NCBI GenBank assembly: GCA_036244855.1
Contig: BQKZ01000303.1
Location: 105,179-169,178 of the forward strand
Direction: 5' to 3'
From: Temnopleurus reevesii
Taxonomy: Eukaryota > Echinodermata > Echinoidea > Temnopleuroida > Temnopleuridae
Length of the DNA: 64,000 nt
Positions 49,999-59,832 of the stretch are shown piece by piece (position 1 is the first letter of the stretch; the number at the start of each line of letters is the position of its first letter). The translations under genes and the position numbers were made by a program. A model generated the notes under the pieces. The model did not search any database. It saw only the letters and a list, made by a program, of their open reading frames with translations, and had not been told where the DNA came from.

Positions 49999-50375
49999 GA
50001 CTTGCTTGGGCTTGGCATGACATCATTGACAAACAACTTTCATTAATAATTAATCAATACGATGTCGTTGTATTAAATATTCATAACTTTCTTATTTACC
50101 GCCTGATTTGCTTCAACCTTTTTTTTCATCTGCTCGCCTGATTTTTCTGCTTTTCATCAATACAAGACTTTGGGGGCAGACTCCATAACAAAATTCAGAA
50201 AACAGAACATGATTAATAAGACGTGGGACCAGGGCGATTTATGCCGTACAAAATGATAATTCTATCAAGGTTATCGTGTATCAAATTTGGCAAAAATAAA
50301 TGTGCATTAATCTAAAACCACAAGGACCCGCAAAAGACTTAATTAGTGGTAGAAAATAAAAACTATTAAGCTTAC

Positions 50376-50510
50376 CTTGGTTTTGGTTTGGAGAAACTTT
50401 CTCTTTTCTGAAAGTCAAAATACCCGCGGACCGATAAGCTCCAAATTGTCAACTTTGAGTAAAGGTCTAGCGCCAGCTTGAGAGAGAATGGCGTGTAATG
50501 TTTTGGCTGG
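50376..50510 (-). other. HUS1: Probable non-coding first exon and promoter region of HUS1
   Basis: A strong minus-strand donor (CCAAG|GTAAGC) ends an exon at 50376. The sequence feeding it is locally CpG-richer than its surroundings (CCGCGG, GGTCCGCGGG and GGCGCTAG on the minus strand), as expected around a transcription start. The next strong acceptor downstream is the one at 47067 before the HUS1 ATG, which would give a 3.3-kb first intron. The right boundary (start site) is not determinable; 50510 is only an estimate. No TATA box is evident. The exon could instead belong to an unrelated transcript. Confidence 0.45.
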
Positions 50511-50697
50511 TTGAAAACAAAAAAGAGGTGTCATACTGCCATTCAAATGGGAAAATTAATTATTAATTCAACTAAAAGTATAAAAATGAAACTTATCTGC
50601 AAATTACTCCACAAATCCAACACAAAATAACAGAATGGGTGATTATTACAATAAAATTATCTACATATACAATTAAAATCCCTCTGTAGCGCCGTCT

Positions 50698-50770
50698 GAC
50701 CCTGTGGCCTAATGGATAAGGTGTCAGCCTCCGGAGCTGAAGATTGTGGGTTCGAGTCCCATCAGGGTCG
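50698..50770 (+). tRNA. tRNA-Arg, anticodon CCG
   Basis: The 73-nt sequence folds as a full cloverleaf. The seven-base acceptor stem GACCCTG pairs with CAGGGTC, followed by discriminator G. The anticodon stem is TCAGC/GCTGA with loop CTCCGGA, placing anticodon CCG at 50731-50733. The T arm is GTGGG-TTCGAGT-CCCAT, and the D region contains GGCCTAATGGATAAGG. The internal promoter boxes are intact: an A box (TGGCCTAATGG) and a B box (GGTTCGAGTCC, 50749-50759). There is no intron and CCA is not encoded, as in eukaryotic nuclear tRNA genes. It reads CGG codons. It lies about 200 bp from, and divergent to, the proposed HUS1 first exon. A functional gene is more likely than a tRNA-derived SINE because all stems are intact and no SINE body or tail follows. 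Confidence 0.96.
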
Positions 50771-50773
50771 AAA

Positions 50774-50778
50774 TTTTT
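50774..50778 (+). terminator. RNA polymerase III terminator (T5) of the tRNA gene
   Basis: A run of five T starts four bases after the discriminator base, at the usual distance for Pol III termination. Confidence 0.8.
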
Positions 50779-51667
50779 ATTCGAGGTATTATATGATATA
50801 ATTTCATTTACATGCTATATTATAAAGTTTCAATCGGTTTTTGTGTAAAAAATTATAAGTTATATGTTTGGGAAGTGTACAGCTAGCAATATACAGTTGC
50901 ATTGCGGTAAAGAACCAACGTCAACAATTCGTCGTCTTGATTTAAAGACAAAAAAAAAAAAGTGGAGAGAACAAAATTTCACCAATATTTCACGTTACAC
51001 ATAGGCCTACACCTTGGTAAGATAGTCTGCTTTGAATATTCTAGAAAAGCATCACGGTAGTCGTAGGTGAACGTCAATGAAATGAATCAATCATACTTTA
51101 GTATACTTTCTGGCCGCATTTTATAATTATTATCATTGCGATCATTTTGTGTAAATGGTTTTGTACTTAGTTTGGAATTTGGGTTTTTTGATTCGGAAAC
51201 TGAAAAGTCACTATTGCTCCCCCACCCCGCCCCACTAAAAAAAAGAATATGAAAAGATTGGTATCTTAATATCTTTTTAATTCTTTTAGTAAGATGATTT
51301 GTTTATTTGTATTTGGGCGTTTCGGCGCAAGTACTTTTTGTTTATTATTCCGTTTAAAAGCTTAAAAATTACTACTGTTTTTTACCGAAAAGAAAATAGA
51401 TTTAAACAAAATATTTGCTAATCAACAATTACCAAACTTTGCAGGCATCAATGTCACAAGATGTTCACCCGGGGGACTAAAAATTGTTAATTACCTGACA
51501 TTGTTAAGGAAACATGACATGTTGTATTTTGTGAATTTCAAGTTTTCCCCTGAATTTCTACCAATCAAAGGGCTGGAGAAAACATATAGAAAATTGTTTA
51601 CATGTATAGCACCAACATTTGTGCACCGTCCCTTCGCAAGCACTCTGTATACCCACTGATCTATTTA

Positions 51668-51670
<3 letters not shown>
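50779..51670. other. AT-rich non-coding DNA after the tRNA gene
   Basis: No gene or repeat was recognised in this stretch. Confidence 0.55.
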
Positions 51671-51706
<36 letters not shown>

Positions 51707-51731
51707 TTCATCGTTTTTTATATATATATAT
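51671..51731. repeat. (TA)n microsatellite
   Basis: About 17 AT units at 51671-51704, and a shorter TA run at 51719-51731 after a 14-base interruption. Confidence 0.95.
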
Positions 51732-52446
51732 AGCCAATGGGTTAAATCAAAATTATTCTCAATACTTTGAGGATTCTTTGTCCTTGTAAGGTTTGACAGA
51801 CAGACACACGAACAAACACACAAACATACACATCTACACCCACAAACAAATTAAGGAACTAAAGAGTTTGATAATACACCCACCCTGGGTCATCATAAAA
51901 AGTAAAATGACTAGAATTACAAAATGAAGAAAAACATTTATGCTTCCGAAATAAAAACAATTTTTTTTTAAATCATGCTGCAAAGGGATTCTACAAGATC
52001 ACATTCAACACTTATAACACATCAATTTGACTTTTGAGAAAAGTATACAGGCAGCTTATCACTGTATAAAGTATTAAAATAAAGAAAATTAATATGCAAA
52101 ATATGACATATTCTAACAGATACAGAGGCATTTTTCATTTGTAAGGTTGAAAAAATAAGTTTGTTTTAGGGCTGTTAAACGCATTTTTTGTATTTCCTTA
52201 CCGGGGAAGATTATTCAGAATTATGGTTATTTCATTAACAAAGAACTTTTTAGATCACACATCTATTAGCTAGTAAAAAGAAATCGGAATCAATTTCTAA
52301 AATTTCGATCTTCAATGCATTGTCATTGTTAATTATTGTACCCTTACCCAAACTCTTTATGATACCCTCATAAAGTGTAACACTCATTTGTCACTTCAGT
52401 TGTCTGCTTATGGGACAATAGAATACAACAGATGCTATTCCAAGGT

Positions 52447-52709
52447 GGGGGGGGGGGGGCACGAATCCGTAATAATTTACCAAGTAATAATTGGTCTACA
52501 ATCGTAAGCAAAAAGAACCCTTTCCCCCATACATGTATTTCAAAGCATTTTTTTTTCTTTTTCTTTTTTTACACAAAACAGTATTTATAACTTGTTTTAT
52601 ATTCGTATCTGTTCATTACATCATCTCTCTTCAGAACATTCATAATGATAATTGCTCTCCGTCCCACTCAACTTTCTTACACCCTGACCCCTCCCCCTTC
52701 TCTCTCTCT

Positions 52710-52750
<41 letters not shown>

Positions 52751-52836
52751 ATACCCTGACCCCTCCCCTTCTCTCTCTCTCTCTCCTCCTCCTCTCGCTC
52801 CCTCCCTCCATCTTTCTCTACCCCGTCTTTCTTCTC

Positions 52837-52877
<41 letters not shown>

Positions 52878-52900
52878 TCCCCCACTCTGTCTTCCCCCTC
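52447..52900. repeat. Poly-G, then pyrimidine-rich (CT)n cluster
   Basis: A run of 12-13 G near 52447, then CT tracts at about 52698-52745, 52770-52790 and 52840-52873, separated by two similar TACCCTGACCCCTCCCC segments (52679 and 52752). The latter suggest a local tandem duplication of a 70-bp unit. Confidence 0.85.
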
Positions 52901-53521
52901 TTTTTCTAAACCCTCTCTTTATTTTTACCTCTTTATCCCCCTTTTTTCTTCCCCATTTCCCGCCTAGTTGTACTCCCAACCCACACCTTCTCTAACCCCA
53001 TGTGTCAGGTCTGCAGCTTGCTAATAGAACAAAGGCATTCAACAGGTGCTAAATAAGAGCACAAACGGATCCCCCTTTTCCAGACCAAAATATCGTCATG
53101 AAACGGAACTTCTCCCACTCAACCTCATTACACAAATTGACAATATCAGCCCAGACTTTCTAAACGGGGGATCACAGGTTGCATCAGATCATAAAACAAC
53201 AAAACTGGTTAATAATCAGGACAGGAAGATATATTTGGGGGCTAAAGAAGGAATAAATTGTCAAAAATTGTATTTTTATGAGTGTTTGAAAATTATTTAA
53301 AATGGCAAGGACTGAACTGGGGGCTGTGAAGTCAGCATTTGAATACTGTACACACAACACAATAGAATGAATGAGATCTGAAAATTGCTGAGTAATGTTT
53401 CAACTTGAAAAACATCTCTTAAACCTCATCATCAAAGGCAATGACTTTTATTTACAACACACTTCTGTAAATAACTTGACAAAGTTTCTACATGAAACAA
53501 AAAATGATAACATCCTCATGA

Positions 53522-53810
53522 TACTACCATAGATCAGACAGTACTTTGCTCCACATCCCCAAAACACACAAGAAAGCTGGGGATAATTCATTTCAATCGT
53601 CTGCACCTTCTCTTTGGAATGAGATCCCTCAATATGTCCGCCTTCTGCCATCATTAGATACTTTTAAGAGAGCCATAAAAACTCTTCTGTTTGACCAATA
53701 AGTTTCTTTCATTTCTGTATTCTTCTTTGATGTAATTTGTAAAGCGCTCTGGAACCAAGTACTTGTGTATTGAGCGCTTTAAAAGAATTTATATTGTATT
53801 GTATTGTATA
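53522..53810 (+). mobile_element. 5'-truncated CR1/L2-like LINE: ORF2 C-terminus and (TATTG)n tail
   Basis: The frame ends with TAA at 53699-53701. It reads HKKAGDNSFQSSAPSLWNEIP followed by LDTFKRAIKTLLFDQ, the same C-terminal signature as the fragment at 33 kb but a different subfamily. A 3' UTR with two GCGCT motifs follows, and it ends in four to five TATTG units. An in-frame TGA lies just upstream at 53519-53521, so the remainder is decayed or missing. Confidence 0.8.
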
Positions 53811-55613
53811 ATTCAATAGTAAGAAGAAGAAAAAAGAAGAAGAGTTTACATTACATCATGAGTATTGTATTGTATTTACAATACATGACATACCTACATG
53901 CATGCAGAAGAATTTGAAAAAAATGTTAATACTAATAAGACTGCAAAAAAGTTCTATATATAATTACATTACTCACAAACTTTCCCTATTAATGAGCACT
54001 ATATTACATATAAATCCTCTAAGCAGGTAACAGCATAATTAGCATAACATACTATGAATAGAAGGCCATGACTAATAGGACAAATACCAGGCTACTTCAC
54101 AAAGGGGAATTGATCATCACATGAAATGCCCTTTTTATTACATTGATATAAGACATGATAAGACTTTTAATACCTGTATTCCGGCACAGCAATGTAATTA
54201 GCCTCATTAATTTGAACACCTATAATTGATTTCCCGGTACTAGTTTATGTAGGTATCATAAATATTAATATCACACAGACAAGCATCTTTCAATATTAAG
54301 AACCTTCATGAAGCAAAGAAATTCATTTTGAAACCAATAATCATTCTTTTATCATGTTTTTTTTTCTTCATTTATTGTAACTGGACCTTGTAAAAGCAGT
54401 TTTTATAAGTCTGTGTAAACATGTTTTAATAAGTAAATAAATAATAAGTAGAATACAAAAATGGATATGAAAATATAAAATCACCCAACAACATGTATAT
54501 TTCATTTTATACATTTTCCATATACTTCTGGTCAATCAAAGAAAATAATTTCTTCAAGATACTCACACATCAAACAAACAGGTGCTAGAAATAGAATCCT
54601 ATATAGGGAGGGTGAAAAATCCAATTCTTTAAACATTATGTTTGTACAATGTTAGATGAGAGATGATTTAATCCAAAGATCAGAACCACAAATCGCATAG
54701 ACTAGGATACTTTCTAATGAAATTATTTCAGTTGAACAAACCCTTATTGTGTATTTCTGAGCAAATGACAAATTGATTTACAATATTTAACAACTGACGT
54801 GTAATGAAGTAAGAAAATTTTAACATAACTTAAATGGTATCTACATTTAAACATCTCATAGAATGTAAGATAAGTTTAGTACAACAGAAAATGTAAAGCC
54901 AAATAAAGATAACTTAATTATCATCATTTAATGTTTTATTATAAATTCAGTATTGTAAATTACCAATATTCATTTTTGTTCATATTTTTTTCATTTCTTC
55001 TTCATCTTCTCTCACTTTGTGTGAATTTGATGCATTATGAATCAAACGTTACAGACATACAATGTGGACTACTGTCAGACTTTGGAAAACCATAAAAGAG
55101 AACAGTCTCTTGGAAGGGTAGTTATTTTTACTGGGAAAGGTTACTCGTTAATATAGAGAAGACTTCATAAATGAATGAATGAATGAATAAATAAATAAAT
55201 ATTCTACTTTATCATGCTATATACTCTTATATCCATCTATTCTTGTTTAGTCATGTTTGGTCAATACTAAGCACATTAACACCACTTGAAACTCAAATAC
55301 AATGCTCAAAAGCAGAAGCAGAATACAATGTACCATTTTGAATTATCAATTTCATGTAAATATTTTGTTTGTTTTGAGTCTATCATAGGTAAAACACGAA
55401 TCATTAAATGAAGGGGGTAGACTGCAGCCCCCATTTTTTCAGTAAATGCGTGCAAACATATTGCAGTGTGTAAAATTTCTAATACACAGCCCGTCCACAT
55501 TCAGCCTCTCCACTTTTCAAGAAGTTCCTTAGTCCCAAATACACATTACCTAACCTGCAGCTTGCACAGCAGGTTAAAGGTATTGTCACACATTTTGATT
55601 TTGTTATCTAAAT
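53811..55613. other. AT-rich non-coding DNA
   Basis: Only the compound tetranucleotide repeat at 55171-55202 stands out. Confidence 0.55.
55171..55202. repeat. (AATG)n/(AATA)n microsatellite
   Basis: Four AATG units change directly into three to four AATA units, a compound tetranucleotide repeat. Confidence 0.85.
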
Positions 55614-56165
55614 GAAGAGTCTACCCAAAAAGTATATTTCTTCAACAGAAGAAGAAAAAAATAGATGAACAGAACAAAACAATTTTGAGGAAAATCAGAC
55701 AACTAATAAGAGAGTTATGAATGTTTGAATATTTAGACAAATTGGCAACTGATGACGTCACAGGTGCACAACTGACCATCTATTACATTTGTATCAATGA
55801 TATAAATGACATTTTTTCCCCAAAAAATATGATTTGCTCAAAACTTTAACCATAGTATATCTTTAAGATAGATATGTAGATCCACTATTTGCATGTTTAC
55901 ATTAATACAAACCTTGCAAGTTTCTGTAAAAATAATGAATGTTGCACCATATCTATAATGAAAACTCTGATTAGTTGTGCACCCATGATGTCATCAAATT
56001 GGCAACATCTCTAAAAAAATTTGCACTGATTTGCCGATTTTTCCAGATCTTTTAAAATTCATAACTTTTGTATTACTTGTCCGATTTTCTTCAAACTTGT
56101 GTTGTTTTAGTCAGCTATTTTTTTCTGCATCTGCTAAAAAATTATTATTTTGGGGTAGACTCTTC
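55614..56165. mobile_element. Family C inverted-repeat element, complete copy (552 bp)
   Basis: The left arm begins GAAGAGTCTACCC and the right arm ends GGGGTAGACTCTTC. The arms pair over roughly 130 bases. Both contain the core AGTTATGAATG/TTCATAACTTT and a TCAGACAA or GTCCGATTTTC block. The internal part carries GATGACGTCA and GATGTCATCA near the arm junctions and no ORF. Related arms occur at 12763, 29984, 38060 and 47862/50085. Confidence 0.75.
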
Positions 56166-56585
56166 TTTAAACAAAAAATTCAAACTAAGATGTGTGACCT
56201 ATGTTATTACATTCAAATCGATGACAAAACAACATACAAGTAGATTGAAAAAAAAGTTAGGGCCTTTAGAGGTACTATCAAGATATTTATGAAAATTGAA
56301 TAATGTGAACCACTGTCACTTTATTCCTGCACATTATGATATGAGCGTCATGTATTGAATCTTAGCTTTTTTGAAGCACTAAATGTTGATTTCGAAGACA
56401 AATATTTTCACAGCTTAGTTATGTACCCCGTCAACTATTAAGGAAGCATTATTTTCTTACATTTGAGAATATTTCTAAATGAAAATAATGTAATACAATG
56501 CCTTTAAAGAAGGTTAATACTGACTAGATACTGGGTTGAACTTGAAGAGCTGATAGGGAAAGGATCCTCAGATTACCTTCAGAAA

Positions 56586-56652
56586 TCAAGTCTTTCCTCT
56601 CATTGATGAGTGAAGCAGTCTGCTTTCTATATCAATATCTCCTTCGCTAAAC
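56586..56652 (-). CDS. Candidate terminal coding exon, product not recognised
   Basis: A strong minus-strand acceptor (TTTTCTTTTTCC, then CACCTGCAG) precedes an exon starting at 56652. Only one frame is useful: one leading base, then 21 residues beginning FSEGDIDIESRLLHSSMRGKT, then TGA. A moderate donor (GAAG|GTAATC) follows the stop at 56575. That is more typical of a non-coding or alternatively spliced exon. No upstream partner exon was found to the right. Confidence 0.2.
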
Positions 56653-56786
56653 CTGCAGGTGAGGTCAAGGAAAAAGAAAATACTCCATTTAAATGTAACA
56701 CAGCGAATTTATCATTCAACGTAAAGAGAGAACATTTTCCATCAAAATGAAGAAACGCCTCGATAGGCTGGCTTACTAATAAATTC

Positions 56787-57030
56787 AAATTTATGCACGT
56801 TTCTTGCTAATGACCACAGGTACGTGGCATTCCTTAGATCGTTTAGTAACAAATTAACTATAAAACTTAGAATCCAGTTGGCATACATAACTTGTTGCCA
56901 TGTCAGGCAAGCGTCAGGCAAGCATCAGGCAAGTTTTCAGGTCGTCAAGAACAACCTTTATGGATATGAACTCATAAGAATTGCATCCATCAGCATAAAA
57001 CTCATCTATTCGGCTAACCCACTCTTTTTT
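56787..57030 (+). repeat. Family F dispersed repeat, copy 3, with expanded 11-bp unit
   Basis: Matches copy 1 from TTCAAATTTATGCACGTTTC to AAGAACAACCTTTATGGAT. The GTCAGGCAAGC unit occurs in about three tandem copies here (near 56910-56938), against two related units in copy 1. Confidence 0.6.
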
Positions 57031-58849
57031 TTTACTGCAAATCTCACACATTTCTGAGTGGAACAGTGCTCAGTCTCACTCGAAGGAGAATGGTCCTATA
57101 TCCAATAACATCAAAAGATTCATAAGGGGGACCCCTCATTTTCGAGTGAAACTAAGCATTGTTATACTAAAAAAGGGTGAAATACAAGCATGAAACAGTG
57201 GGTTAGCTGTATCCCTACATTTTTAAAGTGAGAATAATATCATTTACGATTGGCCTGCCATCAGGCCCACTAATATTGCTATTTTGCCAATGTTCTTTAC
57301 TGTTGGCAAAGATGAATTGAAATTAAGAATCTAAATCAAAAGAAATTGGAAATTTCCTAAAAAGATAAAAGAAGCTTTACATCCTATGATGCGAACCTTG
57401 ACAAAATATTGCCATTTGTTGGGGCCTATAAGAATGCTTTCGAATATTGAAAAGATTATCCTGTATCAACAGATAAAAGAGAAGACAAAAGTAACAATGC
57501 ATCATATGCAACTAAAAAACCTCTTATGAATCTTCATTGATATATTTAGGTGCTTATGGTGCAAAAACAACTAAAAATTGCTTGATTCAATAAATTTTCA
57601 TCCCTGTGTCCCATCTTTGACAACACCCAGAGACTCGCCCTGTGAGGTTCAGGGGACACAAGGGGAGCGTTAACACCCCTCATGAATACCCCCTTAATAC
57701 CTTTGCCAGATGATATGAGGGTATAGGAAACCTGTTTGAGATACATGCACAGCTGTATGCTAATGAAGGACAAAGGGAATACTTGCATAGCAGGTGCGCT
57801 GGCATAGGACAAAAGACAAAGATCTTTCTTTCTCACACTCTCTGGTCATGGCTAGGCTGGGCTTTAGGGAGGGGTTTTATCTCTGCTACGCCTTGCCTTG
57901 TACTGCCTCGCCTCGCCTTGCTTAAGCCTGCATAACACAAAAAAGAAGAATATTATCATGCTTTTCCTTTTGTTCTTCCATCTTGAAAACAAGCACAATT
58001 TGGATTGTATATCATGAATTTGGTATTGTGAGGAAAAAACACGTTTTATCACAGCAATAAAAGTTTGTGCTCCAAGTTAGATTTCTATCAGGCAATTTTC
58101 CCATCAAGGCTTTTTACTGTAAAATGCTACTCTTCATTGTTAAAAACATTTGGATATTAGTAATTATTCAGAATTATGGATATTAAAAACGATAGGTTCT
58201 CCATACCATTCCTCATTATCTTTTACAAGGGTGCTACTAAAAGTAAAATAATTGTAACTACCTTTTCCTTTTTACTCATAATACGGTAGTGGGCATTTTA
58301 TCTTACATTCAAATATGTTGAAAAATTGACAAAGAGAGATGCTTCAATCAATTTTCTAACGCAAATGGACCACTTGAAGAATGTCCACATACTTTCATAG
58401 AGCACATCATTATAATTACTTTATACTTCCTTATGACACTTCAAAAACACCTGCAGAAATTTAATGTGGCTTTTTGTTTGTTTCTTTAATGCAACATTTG
58501 ATACAATTGGTCAAGCTGTGTAAATTTCATCCATCAGGAAATAACTGCCCAAAGGAAGAGATGAAATGATTTTTATATAAATATGTAGAAGAACTTTATT
58601 GATTCTATTCAAGTTTTGATATAATAATGCGCATATATTAGCAGGCCATCTAAGGATAATTGTATCAAGGATCTTTTTCTTTTTAATTCTGATTGTAACC
58701 CTAAACTAAACAAAGATCCACTTTATAAGCAGGTATCATTAAAAATCAAAGTGACCTAAAATTATGAATTATGAAAATAAGTTGGCTTATTTTGTAATGA
58801 AAATTCATACATGTTTCTCTCTTATTTCTCAATGATATATTTCTAACAA
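57031..58849. other. AT-rich non-coding DNA
   Basis: A CGCCTTGCC/CGCCTCGCC quasi-repeat lies at 57889-57925. A 96-codon minus-strand frame at 57546-57836 has no recognisable motif or splice context. Confidence 0.5.
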
Positions 58850-58945
58850 TTGAGCTAATGCTTGAGATCCAGATTGCATGCCAGATTTGTGGCAATGTCA
58901 GGCAATCATTAGGCAAGGCTTTAGGTCTCATGAACATTTGTGCCA
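58850..58945 (+). repeat. Family F dispersed repeat, fragment
   Basis: Contains GAGATCCAGATTGCATGCC, GGCAATGTCAGGCAATCATT and AGGCAAGGCTTTAGG, matching the central part of the family. Confidence 0.5.
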
Positions 58946-59023
58946 TGAAGTTTTGATTGCCAAGTAAGCTGAAATATTTTTTTATTTATAACACAATATT
59001 TTTTAATTTATCTATAGAAATTT

Positions 59024-59050
59024 GATTGAATTGAATTGAATTGAATTGAA
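59024..59050. repeat. (GAATT)n microsatellite
   Basis: About five GAATT units. Confidence 0.85.
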
Positions 59051-59491
59051 TAATCTTAATTTCTGCATTTTTCAGCTTACAACAAAATAATAAAGGTAAA
59101 TTTGTTAAGAACAAGATACAAACTTTATAAATGCTGGACATGCATTGATAATAATAAAGACTTGAAAACAAATTAAATAAAAGAAATGACTATGGGCCTG
59201 TGTGGAGCCATGGAATGACAAATCATGACAAAATCAACCAATTATCTCAGGATTTTATCAACATTTCATTTCATTTTCTGACATATTTATCTTTTTTCCT
59301 GCTTGTTATATGCAATCTTTAGATATATCATATGTATAACACTTTAACAAAATAATGAAAAAAATCAAATTGATCACTCATCAAGAACAGAAATTCAGAG
59401 AAGAGTGAATTCAGAGTAATTTTAGAGTGAAAGTTTATATTTTCACTACAAGAACAGTGAGAAATTTAACTTTCACTTTTATTTTACTCTA

Positions 59492-59832
59492 ATACCCTAT
59501 TCATATTGGTTTTCAAATTTATCCAGCTGCTGTCGCGGGAAGGCAACACCGCTATAAATGCATTCACAGTGGAAAAGTTATCCAGCTTCTGTCGCGGGAT
59601 AAATATCTTGTACCCATTCATACTGCAGCGGATGATTTTTACGACCTCCGTAATAAAACACGAGTGTATTCATACTGAAGGCATCTCGCTTCTGTCTCGG
59701 TGCTGTTACTAGGGTTTGAGCGAGATAATTTGTTGCGTAGTTATAGCGGAGCGGTGTTATCCCGGGATAGTTTATAGCGGGTCTGGAGCATTTATACTGT
59801 AGCGGTGTTTGAGCCCAATATGAATGGGGTAT
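59492..59832. mobile_element. TIR element, 341 bp
   Basis: The left end ATACCCTATTCATATTGG mirrors the right end CCAATATGAATGGGGTAT. The interior is CpG-richer than its flanks and contains two copies of CCAGCTNCTGTCGCGGGA plus an inverted TATCCCGGGATA. The flanks (TAAT-like on both sides) do not give a clean target duplication. It is non-autonomous. Confidence 0.65.

Larger units (their letters stand above)
47862..50190. mobile_element. Composite element with family C-type arms in HUS1 5' intron
   Basis: A left arm (about 47862-47975: AAAGACTTGGTCTG, AAAAGCAGAAAAATCAG, AAGAAAGTTATGAATATT) pairs with a right arm (about 50085-50190) carrying the reverse complement of the same blocks in order. 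The 2.1 kb between them holds at least two other inverted-repeat elements (48405-49240 and 49495-49998). This is a nest of insertions rather than one large transposon. No transposase was seen. Confidence 0.6.

Noticed and set aside
49815..50036. Minus-strand frame with ordinary-looking composition (MPSPSKSIKARTLFLSKY near its start)
   Set aside because: It lies inside the transposon nest and overlaps the AAAGGCACGCA-ended element. There is no ATG at the 5' edge, only a TTG, and the acceptor-like AAAG has no pyrimidine tract. A captured exon cannot be excluded.
52491..52967. Longest open frame in the window (158 codons, plus strand)
   Set aside because: It runs through (CT)n and C/T-rich sequence and encodes almost only Ser, Leu and Pro. 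Neighbouring frames are open for the same reason.
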